Shown here: piece after piece, positions 51,301 through 53,625 of the stretch
Layout of the letters: every line of letters begins with the position of its first letter
Numbering within the stretch: position 1 is the stretch's first letter
DNA from: Trichoplusia ni
Taxonomy: Eukaryota > Arthropoda > Insecta > Lepidoptera > Noctuidae
Assembly: GCF_003590095.1 (NCBI RefSeq)
Contig: NC_039479.1
Location: 5,890,001 to 5,954,000, forward strand
Reading direction: 5' to 3'
Length of the DNA stretch: 64,000 bases
Program-made: the position numbers and the translations under genes
Notes under the pieces: model-generated
Databases searched by the model: none
Seen by the model: the letters and a program-made list of their open reading frames with translations, nothing else
What the model was told of the DNA's origin: nothing

Positions 51301-51539
51301 GTGCTCTCTATCTTAACTCAAAGCAAACAAAGAACCAACGTATAGATATTGATTTACAAATTTATTATTCAGCATTCATCGACATGCCGGAGCTGGTGAA
51401 CCACGCTCGCTCCAACCACGCGCGCTGGCGCGAGCTGGACGAGGCGGGGGTGTCCACGCTGGCGGACGTGTGGCGCGCGCTGGGCCACTCCAGCATCCAC
51501 GGGCAGCTGCAGGCCGCGCAGCCCACCGCCGAGGAGTAG
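282..51539 (+). CDS. Pde8: cAMP-specific phosphodiesterase 8 (gene span, 14 exons, 5' end missing)
   Basis: This class I cyclic nucleotide phosphodiesterase hydrolyses cAMP to AMP in the cytoplasm. Joining 14 exons with consensus GT/AG borders gives 682 residues and a stop at 51537-51539, with every phase in agreement. Domains in the visible protein: end of the REC domain (1-75), PAS domain (about 75-185), basic linker with RRGS, RRTS and RRSS (186-315), catalytic HD domain (about 320-682). Catalytic residues seen: general acid H388 and metal ligand H392 in YHNSTH, H428-D429 in HDVDHPG, metal ligand D559 in KCADV, and purine-clamp Q611 in SQIGFID. Alignment recalled from human PDE8A matches throughout, for example EAPITK, LYSPQ, NSTHAADVL and ATEMTKHFEH. 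Odd points: the PDE signature Asn is Ser437, and the second intron seen is about 35.6 kb. The subfamily is assigned from the REC-PAS-HD order and the linker; PDE8 is the only family with that layout. Confidence 0.95.
863..2023 (-). mobile_element. Helitron Rep/helicase protein, N-terminal remnant
   Basis: An uninterrupted 386-codon frame starting with ATG at 2023 and reading MPRHRTLTNRSERHIIRRNIS. It contains the Helitron-like N domain: a CRFCNAKHF zinc-like stretch near residue 66, then VAVIFSTVDGEP, and YPLLFPNGDTGWH around residues 312-325, the classic Helitron block just ahead of the Rep nickase. The frame stops soon after QWVVDMY, where intact proteins continue for about 1,000 more residues with the HUH nickase and PIF1 helicase. 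The break coincides with a GTACATATGTAC palindrome at about 879-892. It is a truncated rolling-circle transposon, antisense to Pde8 and inside its intron. Without the helicase it cannot be autonomous. Confidence 0.85.
2345..2835. repeat. Degenerate tandem repeat with a clear 73-bp doublet
   Basis: The stretch 2626-2771 is two 73-bp units in tandem, each running from ctatgtct(a/c) through acatgtgtgtgtgaaatgca to a gtaatgtt end. Diverged partial units sharing ccacagagtatgtat and gacaaaa-like segments lie at about 2345-2440 and 2525-2590. The purine/pyrimidine-alternating tg runs suggest slippage. The frame crossing it is not a gene. Confidence 0.7.
3220..3282 (+). repeat. LINE 3'-end fragment (cagtggac/gatgat family)
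   Basis: Contains the diagnostic string ctgtgcctagcagttggact followed by taggctaatg, a diverged copy of the 3' end seen better at 6738 and 60608. Only the terminal 60 bp remain, as expected for a 5'-truncated LINE copy. Confidence 0.5.
3720..3930 (+). other. CpG-containing island within the giant intron
   Basis: This roughly 200-bp stretch is clearly richer in GC and CpG (tcgactgtggcggcggcatc; gcgtcggctgacgacc) than its AT-rich surroundings. It ends with ataag|gtatat, a possible splice donor. It could be an alternative first exon or promoter of Pde8, or the edge of an unrecognised repeat. An ATG at about 3856 is followed by an early stop, so it would have to be non-coding. Confidence 0.25.
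3933..3965 (+). repeat. Fragment of RTE-like repeat family A head
   Basis: Reads actagctgtgcccgcgactt then cgttcgcatgg, the same start as the longer copies at 8705, 25581, 29431 and 38871. The rest of the element is missing or unrecognisable. Confidence 0.55.
5352..5510 (+). mobile_element. tRNA-derived SINE
   Basis: Starts with a tRNA-like head whose A box is in ggatagccgagttgttaagg and whose B box is gagttcgatcccc at about 5399-5411. A tail beginning gagtttaggtgtctttctgt follows, as in other lepidopteran SINEs of this window. Pol III promoter boxes point to plus-strand transcription. The tail end is not sharply defined. Confidence 0.75.
6738..6815 (+). repeat. LINE 3' end with GATGAT tail
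   Basis: Reads gatggcgtgcaattggggaa, then cctatgtctagcagtggacg, then a (gat)n-type tail. It matches the copy at 60608-60672 almost base for base over the first 20 positions. This ending is typical of abundant RTE-type LINEs in Lepidoptera; the class is my inference. Confidence 0.6.
7939..8170 (+). mobile_element. tRNA-derived SINE (plus strand)
   Basis: Head with A box in tggtcgagtggcgtacgcac and B box ggttcgatccc at 8002-8012, followed by a body with tcgggtctgggtgtttgtgg and a tail of ttatt repeats. It meets a second SINE in opposite orientation tail to tail, and both share a tail segment containing ccataacacaag. Confidence 0.85.
8171..8404 (-). mobile_element. tRNA-derived SINE (minus strand)
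   Basis: Read on the minus strand it starts gcctgttggtctagtagtta (A box) with B box gggttcgattcc, followed by ggacaaatgttgtgtgatga and ending near an ataata-type run. The same family occurs at 25171 (plus), 23140 (minus), 36860 (plus) and 61063 (minus). Confidence 0.8.
8705..8965 (+). repeat. RTE-like interspersed repeat, family A, copy 1
   Basis: Begins actagctgttgcttccgact, contains a ttttgccacattttccattg core and tcgctcctatttgtcgcagt, and ends gattagcgcgttcaaacaaa followed by a (caaa)n stretch. Four long copies occur in this window, all on the plus strand. The short length and shared 3' end suggest a non-autonomous or 5'-truncated LINE. The exact class is not established. Confidence 0.7.
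9781..9955 (-). mobile_element. Retro-inserted 175-bp element with 14-bp target duplication
   Basis: A GC-rich block is flanked on both sides by ccgctaatctaaac (9766-9779 and 9956-9969). The plus-strand left end is a T run, meaning a poly(A) tail on the minus strand. Perfect 14-bp duplications plus poly(A) are the hallmark of target-primed reverse transcription. The body has cgctgggtctttttagtggg on the minus strand, a string I associate with a lepidopteran LINE 3' end; that family assignment is inference. Confidence 0.8.
10251..10516 (+). repeat. Interspersed repeat, family B (CTAGCTGACCC head), copy 1
   Basis: Starts ctagctgacccagcaaacgt, continues with aaaatttcataagaatcggt and ccgtttcggaggagtacgg, and ends gacacgggaattttatatat. 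A diverged second copy is at 14243-14440. Probably the 3' region of an RTE-type LINE or a derived SINE. Confidence 0.65.
11526..11911. mobile_element. 385-bp MITE with about 50-bp terminal inverted repeats, copy 1
   Basis: The left end (tacaccgtgattttttaatc, then gtcttacaaaag, cccagttcatgtatcc) is repeated inverted at the right end (tacacggtgattttttagtc on the minus strand). A near-identical copy lies at 22125-22508, so both ends are defined by comparison. The interior has a GC-rich core (ggggcgcgggcggcggcg) in otherwise AT-rich sequence and no frame for a transposase. The superfamily is unknown to me; flanking TA is compatible with a TA duplication for this copy only. Confidence 0.85.
12918..12990. 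repeat. Small imperfect hairpin
   Basis: Sequence around cttgcgtgtgcgagcgagac and its partner on the other strand (cttgtgtgagtgggatgc) form an imperfect inverted repeat. It may be a short MITE. Nothing else is recognisable nearby. Confidence 0.35.
13664..13795. repeat. Diverged copy of the cgactagtttcg repeat
   Basis: Shares gcccgactagtttcgaaccc followed by aatcggagtcc with the better preserved element at 26772-26917, preceded by the same attaatttaataatgg-like end. The right inverted repeat is not preserved. Confidence 0.6.
14243..14440 (+). repeat. Interspersed repeat, family B, diverged copy 2
   Basis: Shares aaaatttcatgagaatctgt, cgattcggaggaattg and gtgtcacgagaatttaatat with the copy at 10251. 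The head is degraded. Confidence 0.55.
14710..14910 (-). other. Unrecognised 66-codon ATG frame with hydrophobic C-terminus
   Basis: Starts with ATG at 14910 and ends in a hydrophobic segment (TAFLVLILIVRKSS). Composition looks more protein-like than other short frames in the intron. I do not recognise it, there is no paired exon, and a chance frame is the most likely explanation. Confidence 0.12.
22125..22508. mobile_element. 385-bp MITE, copy 2
   Basis: Same orientation and nearly the same sequence as 11526-11911, with the same inverted ends and GC-rich core. Differences are scattered substitutions and small A-run length changes. Both copies sit in the same Pde8 intron about 10.6 kb apart. 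No transposase is encoded. Confidence 0.85.
23140..23206 (-). mobile_element. SINE head fragment
   Basis: On the minus strand it reads gctgttggtcaagtggttag, then cctgactgctatacca, the tRNA-like head of the SINE family at 8171-8404. Only the first 65 bp remain. A 129-codon frame starting here is therefore partly repeat-derived. Confidence 0.6.
25092..25566. mobile_element. MITE with ggtcacaccgtc inverted ends, interrupted by a SINE
   Basis: The left end gctggtcacaccgtcagcta followed by a gcgagagcgagc segment is mirrored on the minus strand at the right end (gaccacaccgtcggctagtg). The left arm reaches about 25168 and then a SINE (25171-25330) begins; the right arm is at about 25527-25566. The SINE is therefore younger than the MITE. 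Confidence 0.65.
25169..25335 (+). mobile_element. tRNA-derived SINE nested in a MITE
   Basis: Head ctggcctgttggtccagttg, then gtgaccctgactgctatacc, B box gtgggttcgattccc, then cacccaggacaaatgttt. The 5' head is well kept. The tail near 25320-25335 is not clearly bounded. Confidence 0.8.
25581..25870 (+). repeat. RTE-like repeat, family A, copy 2
   Basis: Starts actagctgttgcccgcgact, carries tcgctcctattagtcgcagc and gttccggagattagcgcgtt, and ends with (caaa)n and ctttatatattagtatagat. It is the best preserved copy here. Confidence 0.75.
26772..26917. mobile_element. 146-bp MITE with about 26-bp inverted repeats
   Basis: The left end aatgattattaaatgatgta plus acggtt recurs inverted at the right end (aaccgttacatcatttaata). 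The middle carries cagcccgactagtttcggac. Too short to encode anything; a diverged relative is at 13664. Confidence 0.75.
28783..28905 (+). mobile_element. Degenerate SINE fragment
   Basis: Contains gccaagcacgcacggcctat, a cgcgatggacaagcatctac segment and ctgagtctgggtgtctttgt, strings typical of lepidopteran SINE bodies, but the B box is deleted or mutated. Confidence 0.5.
29431..29745 (+). repeat. RTE-like repeat, family A, copy 3
   Basis: Head actagtatttgcccgcgact, then core ttttttccacattttccatt and end gattagcgcgttcaaacaaa. It carries extra T-rich sequence between about 29476 and 29560 relative to the other copies. Confidence 0.65.
29905..29908. repeat. Target-site duplication, left copy (tatc)
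   Basis: Directly precedes the TG of the left LTR and is repeated at 35185-35188. Four to six bp is usual for Ty3/gypsy integrases. Confidence 0.85.
29909..30502 (-). repeat. 3' LTR of the CsRn1-like element
   Basis: 594 bp, tgtggtgtgg at the left and gtaggctaca at the right in plus orientation, so it has TG/CA ends on either strand. It matches 34591-35184 at every position I compared. It contains 88- and 97-codon frames identical in both copies that I regard as fortuitous. Confidence 0.95.
30503..30520 (-). other. Polypurine tract
   Basis: On the minus strand the sequence abutting the 3' LTR reads tctctgggggggagtga. This purine run primes plus-strand DNA synthesis in LTR elements. It lies between the pol stop (30526-30528) and the LTR. 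Confidence 0.8.
30526..33642 (-). CDS. CsRn1-like retrotransposon Pol polyprotein (PR-RT-RH-IN)
   Basis: Intact 1,038-residue polyprotein. Aspartic protease with D27-T-G-S. Reverse transcriptase about 170-360 with active site YLDD at 325-328 and a TFGLRNAG block near 298. RNase H with D478 (VTDAS), E519 and D544 (TDHKP). Integrase with zinc finger H666, H670, C700, C703, and a D732, D790, E826 triad with the usual 35-residue spacing between the last two. GPY module near 949-951, then a Pro-rich tail. Order PR-RT-RH-IN is that of Ty3/gypsy. The start ATG at 33642 overlaps the gag stop as TAATG, so Pol is probably made by termination-reinitiation or by a rare shift rather than as a plain fusion. 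No stop or frameshift was seen. Confidence 0.95.
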   Translation of the reverse strand: MATDDCPSSSGRLFVTDRSTNTQFLVDTGSDLCVYPRSALRERRAKTEFQLSAANGSVIDTYGFIELNLNLGLRRNFAWRFVVANVTRPIIGVDFLSFYNLIIDCRNQRLIDNTTTLSASASLVNANVFSVKVSTGDTRFHNILSKFPEITRPSGTPTVPKHNTLHYIRTTPGPPISCTPRRLAPDKLKIARREFELMLSNGTARPSESPWSSPLHLAPKKDNGWRPCGDYRMLNARTIPDRYPIRHIHDFAHSIAGCTVFSTIDLMKAYNQIPVFEADIQKTAITTPFGLYEFPKMTFGLRNAGQTFQRFVDEMLRGLEFCYAYLDDFLVFSKDEAEHEDHLHQLFSRMKKYDVLVNTSKCVFGAREVTFLGYRISASGTKPLESKVQAINDFPVPKTVKQLRRFLGMLNFYRRFLPHSALIQAPLNALLTGRVKASQPVDVSGDALLAFNKCKDSLAHAALLAHPDCHAELALVTDASDLAMGAVLQQLKDDAWQPLAFFSRKLSPSQQKYSPYDRELLAIYESIKYFRHMLEARHFVVFTDHKPLSYAFSERKAICSPRQYRHLDYISQFTTDIRHISGKDNVVADPLSRIEELQMPIDFDVLAASQATDPELTHLLRGDSSLRLEKLGIPNSHAELYCDVSTTSPRPFVPKVLRKQIFDSLHSLSHPGANATAKLVAARFVWPGVRKDCRDWSRQCQSCQRAKVHRHVSSPLGSFELPCARFSFIHVDIIGPLPISQGYRYCFTAVDRFTRWPEVIPMSDMTAETVGKALISWISRFGCPTDIVTDRGRQFESSLFQYLAKMIGFKHRRTTAYHPACNGLVERFHRQLKAAIMCHADCNWVDTLPLVLLGIRSAVKDDLKASSAELVYGEPLRLPGEFFQATPIDSSDISDFTTRLRQFASKLQPSPASRHNKSKIFMYKDLMTSSHVFLRDDALRGSLRPPYTGPYEVLERSDKTFKIMYKGKTVTVSIDRLKPAYSLIDPTSNPTPTHTPSSNPNPGSFPDPAPINQDKPVQDNVRRTRSGRTVRFPDFYRP
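33642..34538 (-). CDS. CsRn1-like retrotransposon Gag
   Basis: Structural protein that packages element RNA. I start it at ATG 34538 (MSDSSDSVKTAG), 298 residues; the frame is open further upstream into the primer site but without an ATG. Middle part contains HVTNNLDIQYAKAVKDIIV and LLTHEELGDRKPSQFLRHLQ, a block typical of Gag of this clade, followed by FVRSIWCNRLP. An Arg/Ser-rich stretch (RERLRSSSRQRSRSSSSY) precedes the C-terminal CWFHAKFGERANKCNKPC box, which is C-H-C-C spaced 2-9-3, the variant reported for CsRn1. The stop codon TAA overlaps the pol start by one base. Confidence 0.92.
   Translation of the reverse strand: MSDSSDSVKTAGSRNDGHVTRRKKAVRVSNDGREICRAKIKVPPFSPEDPELWFALIEGQFDSHDVTDDGTKFTHVTNNLDIQYAKAVKDIIVNPPAQNRYDKIKTELIKRLSASHEKKVKQLLTHEELGDRKPSQFLRHLQDLAGPSVPEDFVRSIWCNRLPNNIQTVLASQPTHSLEQLADLADRIQELTSPCSVAATSSHSATASHPSDEIAELKRMVQQLTLKLEEHTRASCCATSSRSRPRERLRSSSRQRSRSSSSYKKYTICWFHAKFGERANKCNKPCDYRKAGNATGGR
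34575..34588 (-). other. Primer binding site, probably tRNA-Trp
   Basis: Two bases inside the 5' LTR the minus strand reads tggtgacccc. Insect tRNA-Trp ends ggggtcacca, which is its complement over 10 bases. Beyond that the match is lost. tRNA-Trp priming is a trait of the CsRn1 clade. Confidence 0.75.
34591..35184 (-). repeat. 5' LTR of the CsRn1-like element
   Basis: 594 bp, same sequence as the other LTR by eye. As the 5' LTR it should hold the promoter reading leftward into gag. Followed on the right by the second tatc duplication at 35185-35188. Confidence 0.95.
35185..35188. repeat. Target-site duplication, right copy (tatc)
   Basis: Immediately follows the ctaca end of the right LTR and equals 29905-29908. 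Confidence 0.85.
35971..36028 (+). CDS. Pde8: Pde8 exon: end of REC domain
   Basis: 58 bp between tttgttacag and gtaagc. It reads AYLKDDFVVLPYLDAGFNR; VLPYLDAGFNR corresponds to VLPLLHAGFNR of PDE8A. The first base completes the Ser codon begun in the 282-341 exon and it leaves in phase 0. Confidence 0.95.
36860..36948 (+). mobile_element. SINE head fragment
   Basis: Reads ctggcctattagtctaatgg, later ggttccattcccacccagga, a mutated version of the head at 25169. The body is missing. Confidence 0.6.
37405..37520 (-). repeat. LINE 3'-end fragment (ttctttattg type)
   Basis: Plus strand reads agaatattctttattgtata, then atggcggtaagctaataacg and cgagacaaccattggatgg. The same end occurs at 49582. 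It is the reverse complement of a LINE 3' UTR with an aataaagaat end. Confidence 0.55.
38871..39150 (+). repeat. RTE-like repeat, family A, copy 4
   Basis: Head aatagctgttgcccacgact, core tttttccacattttccattg, then tgctcctattagtcgcaacg and gattagcgcgttcaaacaat. Same orientation as the other copies. Confidence 0.7.
40639..41931 (-). mobile_element. Decayed pogo-like DNA transposon, 1.29 kb
   Basis: Ends are inverted repeats: ggggaaggtggggtaagacg on the left and gggaaggtggggtaagacgg on the minus strand at the right, with TA on both sides (40637-40638 and 41932-41933). Internal ggggtaagatgggg motifs at 40828-40888 repeat the end sequence. The minus strand keeps pieces of a pogo/Tigger transposase C-terminus. 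TA duplication, inverted ends and the protein tail agree on the Tc1/mariner superfamily. The catalytic domain is gone, so this copy is non-autonomous. Confidence 0.75.
40892..41310 (-). pseudogene. Remnant of pogo-like transposase C-terminus
   Basis: Minus-strand fragments read HLVSPKKLMPYSRFAEKRP then RQVRRRGKAAIITA, and further on EEEDTECLYCRGLYSD and AEHICPVCEDDG. The paired Cys clusters resemble the CLYC...HICPxC tail found on many insect pogo-type transposases. Stops and frame changes separate the pieces. No catalytic residues are present. Confidence 0.6.
42088..42255 (+). CDS. Pde8: Pde8 exon: REC-PAS junction
   Basis: 168 bp, phase 0 at both ends, from gtcgcag to gttagt. Encodes VMVETLSATAWCAEVLQ, an Ala-rich stretch and AVDRCRDLVAVTDDQQRIL. 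The latter matches ALDHCHEAIEITSDDHVIQ at the start of the PAS domain of PDE8A. Very GC-rich against its introns. Confidence 0.93.
42482..42612 (-). mobile_element. SINE just upstream of a Pde8 splice acceptor
   Basis: Minus strand reads gattgccgagtggttgaggt (A box), then tattggatccccacgtagga at the B-box position, and cacgaatgcttgtttgggtg. Same family as 49716-49850. It fills about a third of a 393-bp intron and stops some 35 bp before the acceptor at 42648. Confidence 0.75.
42649..42851 (+). CDS. Pde8: Pde8 exon: PAS domain
   Basis: 203 bp from gttccag to gttagt. Encodes LANKSWCRVLGWRGDEGPRP, a variable middle and a DWEAPVTLRRR segment with a GLTK end, at the place of the PAS core of PDE8A. 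This is the least conserved part of the protein. Leaves with two bases (AA), which join G of the next exon to give Lys. Confidence 0.9.
42852..44524 (+). other. Pde8 intron, no recognised feature
   Basis: 1.67 kb AT-rich intron with a G run near 42943-42957. I see no exon or repeat of known family. Confidence 0.7.
44525..44708 (+). CDS. Pde8: Pde8 exon: linker with RRGS and RRTS sites
   Basis: 184 bp from cctccag to gtcagt. Encodes STSHIVFVCEQTH, then SLHSIRRGSLDVRSVASDG and LRRTSLAKLQGLPLEAPITK. SLDVRS and EAPITK match SIDVKS and EAPITK of PDE8A. RRGS (Ser194) and RRTS (Ser209) fit the PKA consensus. Confidence 0.95.
45153..45329 (+). CDS. Pde8: Pde8 exon: upstream regulatory helix region
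   Basis: 177 bp, phase 0 both ends. Encodes VISLLSAATEGAPPSTVACI, then ERAVDMLRTSELYSPQM and EDPVATDLIGALLS. ALDRVLEILRTTELYSPQ and DPHTSDLVGGLM are the PDE8A equivalents. Confidence 0.96.
45330..47519 (+). other. Pde8 intron of 2.2 kb
   Basis: AT-rich, with short tgta/tgtg microsatellites and a small imperfect hairpin around 46130-46180 (gagcgagagtgctatacaga and its partner). No exon recognised. Confidence 0.65.
47520..47612 (+). CDS. Pde8: Pde8 exon: 93-bp linker exon with RRSS site
   Basis: 31 codons, phase 0 at both ends, from gttttcag to gtaaca. Encodes QGPTNTLSSRRSSNDSTVVR plus SQTNRTNIKHK. It sits where PDE8A has GLRRLSGNEYVF, the segment with the PKA-phosphorylated Ser359. Skipping it would keep the frame, so it may be alternatively spliced. 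Support rests on clean borders, phase and the RRSS motif, not on strong similarity. Confidence 0.8.
47613..48624 (+). other. Pde8 intron, no recognised feature
   Basis: 1.0 kb AT-rich intron. Apparent frames on the minus strand here run through the neighbouring exon and are shadows. Confidence 0.65.
48625..48749 (+). CDS. Pde8: Pde8 exon: start of catalytic domain
   Basis: 125 bp from tttgtag to gtacgg. Encodes TTGQLRELLDTALSWDFEIF and [43 protein letters not shown] is the human counterpart, the beginning of the class I catalytic fold. Confidence 0.96.
48855..48981 (+). CDS. Pde8: Pde8 exon: first catalytic His motif
   Basis: 127 bp from tttccag to gtatag. Encodes RFDICAALECDERTLLHWL and IETNYHSGNTYHNSTHAADV. 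H388 in YHNSTH is the general acid and H392 the first metal ligand by homology. Confidence 0.97.
49336..49552 (+). CDS. Pde8: Pde8 exon: metal-binding HDVDHPG motif
   Basis: 217 bp from cccgcag to gtaagt. Encodes AVAYFLEKDRLKSVLEPLEA, an Ala-rich run and AHDVDHPGTSSAFLCNARH, then VLYNDVSVLESHHAALTFKI. H428 and D429 are metal ligands. The usual Asn four residues after H432-P-G-x is Ser437. Extremely GC-rich (gcggcggcg runs). Confidence 0.97.
49582..49715 (-). repeat. LINE 3'-end fragment with tatc/gata tail
   Basis: Plus strand begins with gata repeats (tagatagatagatagaaaat), then tctttattgcacaccacaaa and gggcggtcttatcgctaaga. In reverse complement this is a LINE 3' UTR ending aataaagaatttt plus a (ctat)n tail. 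Shares its end with 37405-37520. Confidence 0.65.
49716..49850 (+). mobile_element. tRNA-derived SINE
   Basis: A box in ggatggctgagtgattgagg, B box gcgagctcgatcccc, then cgcgtagaacaggcatttgt and cacgaatgcttgttctgaat. It abuts the LINE tail, so the two form a composite insertion in this intron. Confidence 0.75.
50132..50313 (+). CDS. Pde8: Pde8 exon: catalytic domain, TEMTKHFEH helix
   Basis: 182 bp from ctttccag to gttagt. Encodes NDNRVNIFKNLDRDTYKQV and VIDMILATEMTKHFEHLAKF, then VNVFYAKSSGSKEDNMHTD. Closely matches NIFKNIDRNHYRTLRQ and DMVLATEMTKHFEHVNKF of PDE8A. Confidence 0.97.
50519..50652 (+). CDS. Pde8: Pde8 exon: KCADV metal ligand
   Basis: 134 bp from tatttcag to gtaaga. Encodes EPLALDTTALSLPENVILVK and RMMIKCADVSNASRPQKFAF. 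D559 in CADV is the fourth metal ligand. Confidence 0.97.
50653..50970 (+). other. Pde8 intron, no recognised feature
   Basis: Short AT-rich intron of 318 bp ending in tcgttaccag. Confidence 0.8.
50971..51125 (+). CDS. Pde8: Pde8 exon: nucleotide-binding Gln
   Basis: 155 bp. Encodes IAEEYFLQTDEEKAKDLPVV then MPMFDRATCSIPRSQIGFID. Q611 in SQIGFID corresponds to the invariant glutamine that clamps the adenine ring. Confidence 0.97.
51373..51539 (+). CDS. Pde8: Pde8 last coding exon
   Basis: 167 bp from tattcag to the TAG at 51537-51539. Encodes AFIDMPELVNHARSNHARWR, then ELDEAGVSTLADVWRALGH and a tail ending AAQPTAEE. Matches [20 protein letters not shown] of PDE8A; the extreme C-terminus is lineage-specific. 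Confidence 0.96.
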
Positions 51540-53625
51540 CGGCCGCGCGACCTGACGCGCAACCTGCCGCCAGCAGCGCGCGCCCGCGACTGCGCCCACA
51601 CCGGCCACCACCATTTATATAAGGTACGCAGCACCCGACGCCCGACCGCCATCTTGGAAAACAGAACTTGGGAAATTTGAAATCGGAACAGCATCCACGT
51701 TGCACGGGAGTGGCGCGGGCCGACAGAGTTTGATGTCAACGTTATAAGTCTGAAACGGATCATGGGCACTAGCCTGCCCGACGGATGTGTCCGATAATAC
51801 GCTTATTTTATACTTATTATATCCGTGTTCGTGTGGATATCACTGAAATTATAATTGTTGATATCTACTTTTTTAAGTAGTTGTATTTATTAGATAATAT
51901 TGAATCCAATATATTTACTATATTAATGTATCGATGGATTTCATTAACTATCCACAGATGGCATGATTTTGTCTGGCTTTATGTGTACTTAAGTGTTATT
52001 TTAACTTCTTTGATATCATAATGTTTACTAGTGATGTATTGAGCTAATTATACGTACGCCTTACAGTATCCTGAACTTATTGTATGTAGTGTCGAGTCGG
52101 GAACTCGGGACCTCACGAGGCCTACTGTCCTGTTGTTACGAAAGCCTTCATGACATGGAGGGAGCTATGAACATGTTATATATGATATACGTTATGTACG
52201 CTTCTATTAATGTCTTGTTACGATGTCGTCTGTGGACCTCACTGACAATCGGCATCATCCACTATTATTATTGTTGTATTCAAGTTGCCATATACACGGG
52301 TAGGTATGTTAGTTGGTTACATAATATTTGTAATGATAAAATGTTTTACAATGTCCGTGATAGTAGTGCCATATTAATATTGGCCATTTTCGTTCATGTA
52401 GCGGTGGTAGCAATCATTTCTCACTGCATCCCATGACAGACGCGCACCACACACCCATTTGTTTACTGATAGATTATTATCGTGCTACGTAAGGGCCATA
52501 TATACACTTCACTTTTCAATCGAAATGAGATTTTACATTTCTTACTATGGACGTCTTGTAAAGCTATCTGAATGATCAGTTAGCAGTTTTCAACATGTAT
52601 ACGCCCTTACGTGTCGCACTAAACTTTGAAAAGTATTTCTCTTGACTTATATATTGTTATACTATTGAAATATTGGTCCATTTATACACTTGAGCTTTCA
52701 AAGAATTCCTATTTTTATAAAGAGAACTTTTTGTAGTGCACTCTCGGCCTCAATCATATCAAAATTCAAAATTTTTCGAATGATTTTATATAAAATCAAC
52801 TGTTGAACAATAATTCTACTTAGAACATTTTGGTTTCATTCCTGGGGAATATTTTATAAACATTTTATACTTAACAATTATAAATGTTAATGTTATTTAT
52901 TAATAGATATATTAGAAAACTTGAATATTTCTTTAAAGTAATTTATTGTATTTGGATAAGGTGTAACATGTACTGTATGTTATAGCGACTATTGAATGTA
53001 TTCGTCTGAATGACGCTGGTATATAAGATTGTACTGTAGATGATAATAAACGAGATGATGTACTTCGCTTCCTTGTGCTCAATGTCGATACATAGCGGTC
53101 TAATGTGAATGTTATACATACCTACTTCAATATTCGTCAAGTTATATATAATATTACGTAGATGAATTTGCTATTTCACGTTGTACTGTATTGATTAGGT
53201 CGCGGTGTTCAATCTCATATTATTATTTTTAAATATGATGCTAAAGAACGTTTCGTGTACTAACAAATTTAATGATCAAATTATTTACTTTTATTAGATA
53301 GCTCAAATTAATTAGATTTTAAAGATCATATCTTGATTTGGTTAAGTCGCGTCGTGAATATAATTTCGTCCTTCCCTTTGTTAGCAAATCAAGACCTAAT
53401 TAATTCTAACTGATTTCTATTTATATTGAGTTTACGTAAGTTGGTCGTGTTTGAGAAATTATAACTATTAAGATAACGGGGGCTGGTCCCCATAATTAAA
53501 TGTGAAGAATAGATAAAATTACATTGTTGTGAATTTTATATGCGAAGACATGTGTGCTATGCATAACTTGTATAAGTACCAATTAATTAATGTTAATGTA
53601 AATGAATAAAGATTCAAAACACTTC
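51540..53625 (+). other. Pde8 3' untranslated region
   Basis: About 2.1 kb after the stop codon. The first 110 bp are GC-rich, the rest AT-rich. AATAAA signals occur at 53045-53050 and 53605-53610. The later one, in aatgaataaagattcaaaac, is the more convincing transcript end because repeats and clear gene sequence stop there. A spliced UTR is not excluded (tataaggtacgc near 51616-51627). Confidence 0.55.
53605..53610 (+). terminator. Candidate Pde8 poly(A) signal
   Basis: Canonical AATAAA about 2.07 kb after the stop. An earlier AATAAA at 53045-53050 may be used as an alternative. Confidence 0.5.
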
